The notes below the pieces were generated by a model. That model was not told the DNA's origin, ran no database searches, and saw only the letters and a program-made list of their open reading frames with translations. A program made the position numbers and the translations under genes. A stretch of DNA of 64,000 bases, from contig CAUYUJ010019918.1 in NCBI GenBank assembly GCA_963575745.1, positions 1 to 64,000 of the forward strand, read 5' to 3'. The DNA comes from Prorocentrum cordatum (Eukaryota; Sar; Dinophyceae; Prorocentrales; Prorocentraceae). Within the stretch, counting starts at the first letter, position 1; every line of letters starts with the position of its first letter. Below, piece after piece: positions 42,050-53,428 of the stretch.

Positions 42050-43130
42050 CGTGCTCCTGTGTGGTCTGCCGTGCTCCTGTGGTCTGCCGTGCTCCCCACA
42101 GGAGCACGGCAGACCGCGCGTAGGAACCGAGAGGAGCACGGCAGACCAAGACGAGGAGCACGGCAGACCAGGCTTAGGAACCGAGAGGAGCACGGCAGAC
42201 CAAGACGAGGAGCACGGCAGACCAGGCACCAAGAGCGCCCTCAAGACGACGGAAAGGATGACCAAGACGAGGAGCACGGCAGACCAAGACGAGGAGCACG
42301 GCAGACTATGCCCTAAGAGTGCCCTCAAGACGGCCGAACAACGGCAGACCCCATAGGAGCACGGCAGACCACAGAAGAGCACGGCAGACCAACAGGAGCA
42401 CGGCAGACCACACAAGAGCACGGCAGGCCACACAGGAGCACGGCAGACCACACAGGAGCACGGCAGACCACAAAGGAGCACGGCAGACCACACAAGAGCA
42501 CGGCAGACCCCACAAGAGCACGGCAGACCCCACAGGAGCACGGCAGACCCCACAGGAGCACGGCAGAGCAGACCCAAAAGGAGCACGGCAGACCACACAG
42601 GAGCAAGGCAAACCACAGGAGCACGGCAGACCACACAGGAGCACGGCAGACCCCACAGTAGCAAGGCAGACCCCAAAGGAGCACGGCAGACCACCGGAGC
42701 ACGGCAGACCACACAGGAGTACGGCAGACCCCACATGAGCACGGCAAATCCCAAATGAGCACGGCAGACCACAAGAGCACGGCAGACCACACAGGAGCAC
42801 GGCAGACTCCACAGGAGCACGGCAGACCACAAAGGAGCACGGCAGACCACACAGGACCCGGCAGACGCCACAGGAGCAGCACGGCGGAACCCACAGGAGC
42901 ACGGCAGACCGCGCGCGGGTACAACATAAACGCGCCTTTTTGTTGTACCCCGAACGCCGCTGGCGTTTCCCCAACAGGAGCACGGCAGATCTCACAGGCG
43001 CGCGGCAGACCCCAAATGAGCACGGCCGACCACAGGAGCACGGCAGACCCCAAATGAGTACGGCAGACCCCAAAAGAGCACCGTAGACGCCTCAGGAGCA
43101 CGGCTGACCACACAGGAGCACGGCAGCCTG
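42050..43130 (+). repeat. 20-bp minisatellite, block 2
   Basis: About 50 units of GGAGCACGGCAGACCACACA type, interrupted by a short G+C-rich segment with GTACAACATAAACGCG at 42919. Repeated as 45220-46315 in the next higher-order unit. Confidence 0.95.
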
Positions 43131-43740
43131 GGCCGGTTCCGGCGCCGGCCGGCGCCGGAAAATTGAATTCCGAGGCGGTGCCGAAAAAAGGCCACTCCAA
43201 GACATATTTTTCTTTCGAAAATATTGATTTTCTGCTCCCGGCGCCCGGGAACCCCTTCCGGGCCGCTTCTGGCACCCGGGCCGGCGCTCGAGCCAAACGC
43301 CCGGGCCAGCACCCGGGCCAGCGCCCGGGCCGGTTCCGGCGCCGGCCGGCGCCGGAAAATTGAATTCCGAGGCGGTGCCGAAAAAAGGCCACTCCAAGAC
43401 ATATTTTTCTTTCGAAAATATTGATTTTCTGCTCCCGGCGCCCGGGAACCCCTTCCGGGCCGCTTCCGGCACCCGGGCCGGCGCTCGAGCCGAACGCCTG
43501 GGCCAGCACCCGGGCCAGCGCCCGGGCCGGTTCCGGCGCCGGCCGGCGCCGGAAAATTGAATTCCGAGGCGGTGCGGAAAAAAGGCCACTCCAAGACATA
43601 TTTTTCTTTCGAAAATATTGATTTTCTGCTCCCGGCGCCCTGGAACCCCTTCCGGGCCGATTCCGGCACCCAGGCCGGCGCTCGAACCGAACGCCCGGGC
43701 CGGCACCTGGGCTGGCGGCCGACGCGCGATGCGCTGCCAC
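43131..43740 (+). repeat. 197-bp units, three copies
   Basis: Each unit starts with a 24-bp perfect palindrome (half-site TTCCGGCGCCGG; 43137-43160, 43334-43357, 43531-43554), then AATTGAATTCCGAGGCGG, AAAAAAGGCCACTCCAAGAC, TTTCTTTCGAAAATATTGAT, TTTCTGCTCCCGGCGCCCGG. Repeated at 46316-46920 and, in part, at 39401-39730. Confidence 0.95.
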
Positions 43741-46315
43741 AAGCCAGCTTCCCGCAAGATCGGTCCAGAGTGGGAGGGGACGGAGCTGGGCGGGTGAAGG
43801 ACCACCAGAGCACTGCTCCAGCCTTCCCTCAGCCCTGGGTCTGCTGACCACACAGGAGCACGGCAGACCACACAGGAGCGCGGCAAACCACAAAGGAGCA
43901 AGGCAGACCCCAAATGAGCACGGCAGTCCACACGTTCGCACGGCAGACCGCACAGGAGCACGGCAGACCGCACATGAGCACGGCAGACCAAGAAGGAGCA
44001 CGGCAGACCACACAGGAGCACGGCAGACCACACAGGAGCACGGCAGACCACACAGGACACGGCAGACCCCACGGGAGCACGGCAGACCACACAGGAGCAC
44101 GGCAAACCACACAAGAGCACGGCAGACCATACAGGAGCACGCCAGACCACACAGGAGCACGGCAGACCACACGTTCGCACGGCAAACTCCACAGGAGCAC
44201 GGCAGACCCCAAAGGAGCACGGCAGACCACAGGAGCACGGAAGACCGCACAGGAGCACGGCAGACCACACAGGAGCACGGCAAACCAAGAAGGAGCACGG
44301 CAGACCACAGGAGCACCGCAGACGCCACAGAAGCACGGCAGATCGTCGTCGTCGTCATCGTCGTCGTCGTCTTCGTCAATAACGATCTCGAAAATTACGA
44401 CAAAAAACGATGACAGAAAACGACCACAAACATAACACAAAAACCAACCGAACACGGAATCCAACAACAAAAAAACAATCAGAAAAACGACCGCAATCAT
44501 AAAATGATAACGACGGCGACAGCGAGAACGGCAACAGCGGACGATTATAATGAAAACGACGACCACGACAAAGGAAAGGCACGCGACGACGACGACGGAC
44601 AAACAAAAGACAAGACAGGCTGGAACAGAAAAAGTAGGCTGGGCGACAACGGGTGGGGGCCCGCGTGGCCGAGAGAAAAGCACGGTGTCGACACCATGAT
44701 GTGGCCAGGGCAGCAGACTACCTCGACAGACCAGCGCGGCAGGCCACCATTTAGTCTGTTCTGTTGCGTTTATGGGTTTCTCTGACGTTCTCGCCAATAC
44801 GGTCTCTGACGCACGTGGTGGATAAAAAACGGCGCTTCCCGTTCTTGTCCGGTCAGGTTTCCCCAAAATGGCCATTTCGCTCGAGACATCCTCGAAAAAT
44901 CGAGGTGTTGGAGGCTATCGTTTAAGACGTCTTATGTCAAAAATGACGGTTTCGCTCGAGACATCCTCAAAAAATCTGGATGTTGAGAAATATCAAAAAT
45001 TTTTGTATGCATGAAAAATGAGCGTTTCGCTCGAGACATCCTCGAAAAAATGAGATGCCGACAGAGGTGTTTTAGAACCTCTTATGTTAAAAATGACGTT
45101 TTCGCTCGGGACGTCCTCAGAAAATGAGCAGGTGGTCTGCCGTGCTCCCGTGTGGAGCACGGCAGACCACGGCCATTTCGCTCGAGACATCCTCAAAAAA
45201 TCGAGGTGTGGTCTGCCGTGCTCCTGTGTGGTCTGCCTTGCTCCTGTGGTCTGCCGTGCTCCCCACAGGAGCACGGCAGACCGCGCGTAGGAACCGAGAG
45301 GAGCACGGCAGACCAAGACGAGGAGCACGGCAGACCAGGCTTAGGAACCGAGAGGAGCACGGCAGACCAAGACGAGGAGCACGGCAGACCAGGCACCAAG
45401 AGCGCCCTCAAGACGACGGAAAGGATGACCAAGACGAGGAGCACGGCAGACCAAGACGAGGAGCACGGCAGACTATGCCCTAAGAGTGCCCTCAAGACGG
45501 CCGAACAACGGCAGACCCCATAGGAGCACGGCAGACCACAGAAGAGCACGGCAGACCAACAGGAGCACGGCAGACCACACAAGAGCACGGCAGGCCACAC
45601 AGGAGCACGGCAGACCACACAGGAGCACGGCAGACCACAAAGGAGCACGGCAGACCACACAAGAGCACGGCAGACCCCACAAGAGCACGGCAGACCCCAC
45701 AGGAACACGGCAGACCCCACAGGAGCACGGCAGAGCACACCCAAAAGGAGCACGGCAGACCACACAGGAGCAAGGCAAACCACAGGAGCACGGCAGACCA
45801 CACAGGAGCACGGCAGACCCCACAGTAGCAAGGCAGACCCCAAAGGAGCACGGCAGACCACCGGAGCACGGCAGACCACACAGGAGTACGGCAGACCCCA
45901 CATGAGCACGGCAAATCCCAAATGAGCACGGCAGACCACAAGAGCACGGCAGACCACACAGGAGCACGGCAGACTCCACAGGAGCACGGCAGACCACAAA
46001 GGAGCACGGCAGACCACACAGGAGCCCGGCAGACGCCACAGGAGCACGGCAGACGCCACAGGAGCACGGCGGAACCCACAGGAGCACGGCAGACCGCGCG
46101 CGGGTACAACATAAACGCGCCTTTTTGTTGTACCCCGAACGCCGCTGGCGTTTCCCCAACAGGAGCACGGCAGATCTCACAGGCGCGCGGCAGACCCCAA
46201 ATGAGCACGGCCGACCACAGGAGCACGGCAGACCCCAAATGAGTACGGCAGACCCCAAAAGAGCACCGTAGACGCCTCAGGAGCACGGCTGACCACACAG
46301 GAGCACGGCAGCCTG

Positions 46316-46920
46316 GGCCGGTTCCGGCGCCGGCCGGCGCCGGAAAATTGAATTCCGAGGCGGTGCCGAAAAAAGGCCACTCCAAGACATATTTTTCTTT
46401 CGAAAATATTGATTTTCTGCTCCCGGCGCCCGGGAACCCCTTCCGGGCCGCTTCTGGCACCCGGGCCGGCGCTCGAGCCAAACGCCCGGGCCAGCACCCG
46501 GGCCAGCGCCCGGGCCGGTTCCGGCGCCGGCCGGCGCCGGAAAATTGAATTCCGAGGCGGTGCCGAAAAAAGGCCACTCCAAGACATATTTTTCTTTCGA
46601 AAATATTGATTTTCTGCTCCCGGCGCCCGGGAACCCCTTCCGGGCCGCTTCCGGCACCCGGGCCGGCGCTCGAGCCGAACGCCTGGGCCAGCACCCGGGC
46701 CAGCGCCCGGGCCGGTTCCGGCGCCGGCCGGCGCCGGAAAATTGAATTCCGAGGCGGTGCGGAAAAAAGGCCACTCCAAGACATATTTTTCTTTCGAAAA
46801 TATTGATTTTCTGCTCCCGGCGCCCTGGAACCCCTTCCGGGCCGATTCCGGCACCCAGGCCGGCGCTCGAACCGAACGCCCGGGCCGGCACCTGGGCTGG
46901 CGGCCGACGCGCGATGCGCT
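46316..46920 (+). repeat. 197-bp units, three copies (second higher-order unit)
   Basis: Palindromes at 46322-46345, 46519-46542 and 46716-46739. By eye the segment appears identical to 43131-43740, so the duplication is very recent or an assembly duplicate. Confidence 0.95.
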
Positions 46921-48059
46921 GCCACAAGCCAGCTTCCCGCAAGATCGGTCCAGAGTGGGAGGGGACGGAGCTGGGCGGGTGAAGGACCACCAGAGCACTG
47001 CTCCAGCCTTCCCTCAGCCCTGGGTCTGCTGACCACACAGGAGCACGGCAGACCACACAGGAGCGCGGCAAACCACAAAGGAGCAAGGCAGACCCCAAAT
47101 GAGCACGGCAGTCCACACGTTCGCACGGCAGACCGCACAGGAGCACGGCAGACCGCACATGAGCACGGCAGACCAAGAAGGAGCACGGCAGACCACACAG
47201 GAGCACGGCAGACCACACAGGAGCACGGCAGACCACACAGGACACGGCAGACCCCACGGGAGCACGGCAGACCACACAGGAGCACGGCAAACCACACAAG
47301 AGCACGGCAGACCATACAGGAGCACGCCAGACCACACAGGAGCACGGCAGACCACACGTTCGCACGGCAAACTCCACAGGAGCACGGCAGACCCCAAAGG
47401 AGCACGGCAGACCACAGGAGCACGGAAGACCGCACAGGAGCACGGCAGACCACACAGGAGCACGGCAAACCAAGAAGGAGCACGGCAGACCACAGGAGCA
47501 CCGCAGACGCCACAGAAGCACGGCAGATCGTCGTCGTCGTCATCGTCGTCGTCGTCGTCTTCGTCAATAACGATCTCGAAAATTACGACAAAAAACGATG
47601 ACAGAAAACGACCACAAACATAACACAAAAACCAACCGAACACGGAATCCAACAACAAAAAAACAATCAGAAAAACGACCGCAATCATAAAATGATAACG
47701 ACGGCGACAGCGAGAACGGCAACAGCGGACGATTATAATGAAAACGACGACCACGACAAAGGAAAGGCACGCGACGACGACGACGGACAAACAAAAGACA
47801 AGACAGGCTGGAACAGAAAAAGTAGGCTGGGCGACAACGGGTGGGGGCCCGCGTGGCCGAGAGAAAAGCACGGTGTCGACACCATGATGTGGCCAGGGCA
47901 GCAGACTACCTCGACAGACCAGCGCGGCAGGCCACCATTTAGTCTGTTCTGTTGCGTTTATGGGTTTCTCTGACGTTCTCGCCAATACGGTCTCTGACGC
48001 ACGTGGTGGATAAAAAACGGCGCTTCCCGTTCTTGTCCGGTCAGGTTCCGGGAAATTGG

Positions 48060-48460
48060 CCGTTTCGCTCGGGACATCCTCAACAAATCGGCTCCGGAGG
48101 GGACTCCGAAACAGCATTCTCTTGGAATCGCTCGCGGAGGGCCTCCAAACGGCCCAAGAGAGACCCCGAAGGCCCCCCAGAGGACCCCCAAAGCGCCCCA
48201 AGAGACCCCCAAGAGCCCCCAGGACGGCCCCCAAGACGACCCACGGTGCCGCCAGGACGGCCCAGGATGTCCTCAGGACGGCCTCGAGACGGCCTCCAGA
48301 CGAACTCGAGGATGACGGGAAGCGCCTCCGGCGTGCACCGTTGGTTCTGGGGCTTAATTTTCTCTAACTAAGGGGTACGGGCCCGCACTTCGGAACTCGC
48401 TGGCGGCGGCCTGCGGCAGCAGAGGGACGCGGGCACCCCGAGCCAGCCGGCACGGGTCCT
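48060..48460. repeat. GGCCGTCTTGG-family repeat (reverse orientation)
   Basis: GACCCCGAAGGCCCCCCAGA, GGACCCCCAAAGCGCCCCAA and similar units at 48120-48300 are the reverse of the GGGGCCCTCTTGG-type units of 52.07-52.62 and 59.2-61.8 kb. They are inserted between the higher-order array and its lone M5 copy. Confidence 0.6.
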
Positions 48461-48464
48461 CCTG

Positions 48465-48527
<63 letters not shown>

Positions 48528-49015
48528 TCGTCAATAACGATCTCGAAAATTACGACAAAAAACGATGACAGAAAACGACCACAAACATAACACAAAAACC
48601 AACCGAACACGGAATCCAACAACAAAAAAACAATCAGAAAATCGACCGCAATCATAAAATGATAACGACGGCGACAGCGAGAACGGCAACAGCGGACGAT
48701 TATAATGAAAACGACGACCACGACAAAGGAAATTCACGCGACGACGACGACGGACAAACAAAAGACAAGACAGGCTGGAACAGAAAAAGTAGGCTGGGCG
48801 ACAACGGGTGGGGGCCCGCGTGGCCGAGAGAAAAGCACGGTGTCGACACCATGATGTGGCCAGGGCAGCAGACTACCTCGACAGACCAGCGCGGCAGGCC
48901 ATCATTTAGTCTGTTCTGTTGCGTTTATGGGTTTCTCTGACGTTCTCGCCAATACGGTCTCTGACGCACGTGGTGCATAAACAACGGCGCTTCCCGTTCT
49001 TGTCCGGTCAGGTTG

Positions 49016-49417
49016 CCGTTGTTCGGCTGGCACGGTTTTCCAGACAGCGCGCTGATTGTTTACATTGGGATTGTGTTGCGTGACCGCCCGGGGGAAGGAA
49101 GGCGAGGGGAACACACGTCGGACACCGAGTGGATCGCCCCTAACTGCTCAGTGCGCCCCTCCCTCTCGCAGAAGTCCCGCAGGCGTCTTTGTATTCCTTC
49201 TCGCGGTTCCCTCCTGGAGCGGTGCAGTCTTTTGCCGTGGGCGTGTCCAAATACATCCCCCGAAATTGTCAGCTTGTCCCACCATCGATTCTGGCTCAAG
49301 CAGCATGCCGGCCAGGATCGAGCCTGTGCTCGTTTTCCGGGCGTTCCTGCTTGCGGTGCCATGTCGTCCTACGACGCAGTGGCGGTATGTTGTGCCACCT
49401 CGGTGCTGTTGGCACAG
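49016..49417. other. No supported gene
   Basis: Non-repetitive sequence with a 151-codon frame (49013-49468) that lacks domain features and overlaps other frames. No splice-linked partner found. Confidence 0.4.
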
Positions 49418-49605
49418 GTGAGCGACGCAACAAAAATCTGTGTCGTTTTCACCGACATTGGCGCGTAAGTTGGTCGCGTAAGGTCGCGCGGATGCGCCTT
49501 GGTCTCCGATGTAGCGTGCCGCGCTGGCGGCCCGCGTAAGCCGCCGCGTAAGGTCGCTACGTCATCTCGCGTAAGATCCGTTTTCATTCGTCGCCCAGGT
49601 GGTGG
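49418..49605 (+). repeat. Dispersed repeat, paired with 21900-22085
   Basis: GTGAGCGACGCAACAA, GGTCGCGTAAGGTCGCGCGG, GTAGCGTGCCGCGCTGGCGG, CATCTCGCGTAAGATCCG and TTCATTCGTCGCCCA follow the order of the other copy. Confidence 0.75.
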
Positions 49606-49659
49606 TGTTTGTTGGCGGCGGCGGTCTCACGCGAAGCTGGAGGTCCGCAGAAATGATCT

Positions 49660-50104
<445 letters not shown>

Positions 50105-50607
50105 CGCGACCGTGCCCGGGCAGGGCTATCTCCTGGGCCCCAGGGCGGTGTACTCAGACCCTCCCGTCCGAGGCCAGGAGGGCGGTTGCACCATCTCCTC
50201 CTCCTCCTCGTCCTCCTCCTCCTCCTCCTCCTCGGGGCTCAGGGTGGCCCTGGCCAGGCGTGGTGGTTGTGCATCAATGTCCTCTGCGTGCGAGGTTCCT
50301 CGCGGAGACACCAGGGAGGTCGTTTGCCCTGACAGCCAGATGGCGCGGCGAGACCGCGTCGGCGGCGAAGAGCAGCCTTGCCGCACAGAAGGTGGTTGAG
50401 CTCATCGAGCTCCGCCGAGTGCAGATGTTCAGGATCGGAGGAGGACAACTGTACAGATCCACCTTGGTCCTCTCCCCCCTCTCAGGAAGGAGGAGATTGG
50501 GAGGGGAGGGAGGGAGGAGGTAGGCCTGTACAGGGGGGAGAGACAGAGGGTTGGAGGGAGGAAGAAGGTGGAGCGAGGAGGGAAAGAGGAATGGGGGAGG
50601 GAGGAGG
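50105..50607. other. Region upstream of the PAS-domain gene
   Basis: A short TCC run (50196-50240) and a G+C-rich segment. A frame around 50373-50440 reads SLAAQKVVELIELRRVQMFR, possibly an earlier exon of the membrane/PAS gene, but no splice pair could be fixed. A GGGAGGGAGGGAGG run precedes the start. No promoter element is recognisable. Confidence 0.35.
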
Positions 50608-51409
50608 ATGGAGGTGGACCTGCGTAAATGTTCGATCATATACAGGAGTTTCCTGCGCCCGATGTGCGGTTTGTGTTTCTGTCTCGCGTCAGGCGCGCTC
50701 GTCATGATCATTCGGGGCGGCTCGAGGTGGGGTTCCCAAGCGACCGACCTTGCGTTTTTCTGTTTATACATTGGCTTGATCGCGCTGAGCTGCAAATCCC
50801 ATTGGCTGCACGTGCGGTCGCTGAACTTCTGGACCTCGGCGATGATGTGTTGTCTCCTCGTTGCTGTCTCGCCGTTGGCCATCGAATTTACCACGCTGCC
50901 GATAGTGTTTGTGTACACGCTGGGGCTGCGGCTCATCCTCAGTCTTTGCATGCGTCCGCCCCTGTTCCTCCTCTGGAAGGCAGTGTACCTGATGGTCGTA
51001 AGCGTCCACTTTATCCCTTATGTGACCGCCCCGCACGAGGGCGAGGGCAAGTTCACGAATTGGACGCACCACACCATCATCCCCTCGGAGGTGATCGCGT
51101 GTATTGCAGAGGTGAGCTTCAGCTTCGCGGCCCACACCGTCATGAAGGCCGAGGCGTGGCAGACCGTGCAGGCCCGCACGTCGCACAGTGGGCTGGAAGC
51201 GGCCCGCTCGCTGCTGGGCACCATCTGCGACGCCGTGGTGGAGCTTGACGCGGACCTGCGGCTCACGGTCCACTGCCCCGGCCTGGCGACGATGCTGTTG
51301 CGCAGCCCCCACCTCTCACTCACCGGCACGACGCTGGACAAGTACATGGCCTCCGAGGACGACCGCGAACGTTTCAACAGCCACCTGCAGGTGCCAGTGC
51401 ACGAGACAG
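50608..51409 (+). CDS. Membrane/PAS-domain protein, exon 1
   Basis: First in-frame ATG at 50608; ATG 50704 (MIIRGGSRWG) is a possible later start, and CGCGTCAG|GCGCGC at about 50690 a possible acceptor for an upstream exon. Several hydrophobic helices follow: LAFFCLYIGLIAL, FWTSAMMCCLLVAV, IVFVYTLGLRLILSL, LLWKAVYLMVVSVHF. After a soluble linker (FTNWTHHTIIPSEVIACIAE) comes a PAS-like segment, LLGTICDAVVELDADLRLTV, ending DKYMASEDDRERFNSHLQVP. The pattern (multi-pass N terminus, PAS-like C terminus) recurs in uncharacterised dinoflagellate proteins as I recall them; ligand and output are unknown. The exon ends ACAG|GCGCTC (GC donor, phase 1). Confidence 0.7.
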
Positions 51410-51819
51410 GCGCTCAGCATCGCTAAGCCCATCCCCGTCCTCACTTGGCTCGGGTTCCTTAGCGCAACCAGCCTGCCGCCTCTAGTTGAGGGGAGGTGTC
51501 ACGGAACCTGAGAAAAACGGCATCTACATCCCCGTATCAAGGTAATTATTCACGCTTCGTGTATCCCCACAGCCCTTGCTGCCGCTGCCTTTAGGCTTGC
51601 TTGACCCTTGAGACGGCGCGCGGCTCTACCGCTTGCGCTCGCGAAAAAAGTATCCCCACCGCCCGTTCAGAAACCCTGCCCATGAGAGCTGACGGGAAAG
51701 AGACCAAGAGGCACATATAGTGAAACAAAGAGGGCAACCAGGATGAACAGAGAGATCTCTGATGGGAGCAGGGGGGTTGGCCTTGCAGGGCCTCGTCGGG
51801 GCGTTCTGGGGCCTGCGTG

Positions 51820-52030
51820 GAGGCGAAGGAGGAGGAGGAGGAGGAGGAAGACGACGACGACGACGACGACCACGACCACGACGACGACCACGACGACCAC
51901 GACCACCACGACGACGACGACGAGGAAAAGGAAAAGGAAAACGATGAGGGCAAGGACGAGGACGAGGAGGAGGAGGAAGAGGAGGAGGAGGAGGAGGAGG
52001 AGGAGGAGGAGGAGGAGGAGGAGGACAACG
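51820..52030 (+). repeat. GAG/GAC microsatellite in intron 1
   Basis: GAGGAGGAAGACGACGACG, CCACGACGACC and a long GAG run. The opposite strand is the TCC type seen elsewhere. Confidence 0.9.
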
Positions 52031-52059
52031 AGGACGAGGACAGAGCCCTGAAAATCGCT

Positions 52060-52620
52060 TCTTTGTGCCCTCCTGGGACTCTGGGGGGATCTTGGTGTCC
52101 TCTTGGAGCTCTTTTGGGGCGTCTTGGGACCCTCTTGGGGCCCTCTTGGAGCCCTCTTGAGGGTCCCTTGGGAGCCCTGGAGGGCCTCTTTTGGCCATCT
52201 TGGATGATGCCATCGATCAAAATGGAGGGTCCTAATTTGCCTTCCACTCCCCTGGGGCAATCAACATTGCCTCTGGGGGCACTATCGGGACGCTCTTCGG
52301 CTGCTCTTGGGCGCTCTTGGGGCCGTTTTGGAGGCCTCTTGGGCACCTCTTGGGACTCTCTTGGGCCATCTGAGAACAATCTTGAGGCCTCGAAAGCGCA
52401 TCGGAAGCGAAAAGGCGAGAAGGCACAAATGATGTACATTCTCCATGTGTTTGAAGGGTTGGGGCCTCTTGGGGGGGGCTCCTGATGGGGCTCCGGGAGC
52501 ACTTGAAACCGTCTCCGGGCCCTCGTCGGGCATCTTGGAGCCATGTTGGAAGCTGTCTGGAACCACTGTCGGCCATCTTGAGCCGCCTCGGGGGCCATTT
52601 TTCAGCGAGCCATCTTGGGC
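52060..52620 (+). repeat. GGGGCCCTCTTGG-family repeats in intron 1
   Basis: Short degenerate units (TGGGACCCTCTTGGGGCCCT, CTTGGGCGCTCTTGGGGCCG) surround GCGAAAAGGCGAGAAGGCAC, a module also found at 59393 and, in altered form, at 60237, 60616 and 61000. Confidence 0.75.
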
Positions 52621-52772
52621 ACCCTGACACCTCGCGGCCCGCCCCCCAAACAAAGTCAGGGAGGGGCGGGGTAGGTTTGGTCAGAAGAGGACAGGCTGAT
52701 GTCATTAGACCACCCTCGTCCAAAGGGCTGGTGGGATTGGGTTTGCCCCAGGGGGGGTCTGTCGATGCGGAG

Positions 52773-53040
52773 GCGCGATCGCCGACGCATTCCACCTCAA
52801 CCTGCGCGATTCTTGCGGGAGCGCGATCAGCGCAGAGCTCTTCCACGTCTGCTTCCGCGACTGCCTGACAGGGCTGCCGCAGCATTTGGTGGGCCTCCGC
52901 GAGCACAGCGACCTCGCCGAGCCTCCCGCTGCGCCCCAGCCTGGCGTCTCGAGGCAGGCGTGCTCGCTCGATGCCTCCGCGCGGCGGCAGCCGCCAGAGC
53001 TGACCGTCGTCTTCGACGCCGTGACGTTCGGCATCCTCAG
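52773..53040 (+). CDS. Membrane/PAS-domain protein, exon 2
   Basis: In frame with exon 1: AIADAFHLNLRDSCGSAISA, ELFHVCFRDCLTGLPQHLVG, LREHSDLAEPP, a Gln/Pro/Ser linker, then LTVVFDAVTFGILR. The ELFHV...HLVGLREHSD stretch is the back half of a PAS-type sheet and is the most family-like part of the gene; the second strand set (VVFDAVTFGILR) opens a second PAS-like unit finished by exon 3. The exon is taken to end CTCAG|GACGTC (GA donor, phase 2). An alternative end at 53253 (ACTAG|GTCGGG, GT donor) also keeps frame but would add 71 residues of low-complexity character. Confidence 0.7.
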
Positions 53041-53428
53041 GACGTCGGGGCCGCCCAGACGGGGCCGGAGAGTGCACGGGGTCGGTGGCGCGCGCCGCGT
53101 CGACGGTGCGTCGTGTCGATGCGGCGTCGACGTGGCGCCCATCGCCGACGTCGCGGGGTGCATTGCCGATGCATCGATGGTGCATCGACGATGCGGCTCG
53201 ATCTGCCGTCCCCCGATCTGCCTCGGCCCCATCTGGGAGGCCTCTGGGACTAGGTCGGGCCTGTCCCTCTACAGGGGGAATGTTCACAAAATAGATAAAG
53301 AATGGTCTGGGGACTATTTTTTGAGTATTGTTGGGCATCTTTTGGGTATGTTTCGAGTATTCTTGTTTTTGTCCAGAATACCCCGAGTATTTTTTTTCAG
53401 TAGGGGGACAGGCCCGACCTCTCTCTAG
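53041..53428 (+). other. Intron 2 of the membrane/PAS gene (GA-AG, or GT-AG from 53254)
   Basis: 388 bp. Donor CTCAG|GACGTC and acceptor CTCTAG|GACCTC share AGGACNTC across both junctions. The 3' half is a complete family I element (53252-53420), whose left end supplies a GT donor in the right phase (53254), so two in-frame splice forms are possible. The 5' half is a TCGATG-rich low-complexity stretch. Confidence 0.65.
53252..53420. mobile_element. Inverted-repeat element (family I), intact copy inside an intron
   Basis: The left end AGGTCGGGCCTGTCCCTCTA, CAG and right end CAGTAGGGGGACAGGCCCGA, CCT are nearly perfect inverted repeats of 23 bases. 169 bp, with GGTCTGGGGACTATTTTTTG inside. The acceptor of intron 2 lies 8 bases past the right end. 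Confidence 0.9.

Larger units (their letters stand above)
39401..49015. repeat. Higher-order repeat array (3.2-4.0 kb units)
   Basis: Module order: CGCTCGAGACATCCTC block (M1), 20-bp minisatellite (M2), three 197-bp units (M3), minisatellite again (M4), a CGT run plus about 500 bp of unique-looking sequence (M5). Complete copies span about 40890-44850 and 44858-48045; a 5'-truncated copy is 39401-40888 and a lone M5 is 48465-49015. The marker AAAGCACGGTGTCGACACCA falls at 40711, 44677, 47865 and 48832, offsets 3966, 3188 and 967. M5 encodes the same 93-codon frame four times, nearly identical; similarity alone is not evidence of coding. Confidence 0.9.
51410..52772 (+). other. Intron 1 of the membrane/PAS gene (GC-AG)
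   Basis: 1363 bp, donor AG|GCGCTC, acceptor GGAG|GCGCGA. The hexamer AGGCGC spans both junctions. Removal joins VHETG to AIADAF in frame, while reading on from exon 1 stops after 5 codons. The intron holds a GAC/GAG microsatellite and GGCCGTCTTGG-type repeats, with no protein-like frame. If a plain GT donor at 51391 were used the frame would be lost. Confidence 0.7.

Noticed and set aside
42325-47567. Two minus-strand frames of 684 and 691 codons with a Cys/Leu/Pro/Val-rich 20-residue period
   Set aside because: They are the 20-bp minisatellite read in three frames (3 x 20 bp = 60 bp = 20 residues); all frames are open and no non-repeat domain exists.
40538-48940. 93-codon frame occurring four times (40538, 44504, 47692, 48659)
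   Set aside because: Nearly identical because the M5 module is duplicated; low complexity (Asp/Thr/Lys) and no sign of selection, since synonymous changes cannot be judged from near-identical copies.
51391-51396. Canonical GT donor CAG|GTGCCA for PAS exon 1
   Set aside because: Leaves phase 0, which does not fit the phase of the exon 2 acceptor at 52773; the GC donor at 51410 does.
53041-53253. Extension of PAS exon 2 to the GT donor at 53254
   Set aside because: In frame, but the added residues come from a TCGATGCGG-type repetitive stretch and break the join ILR-TSPAF; retained only as an alternative.
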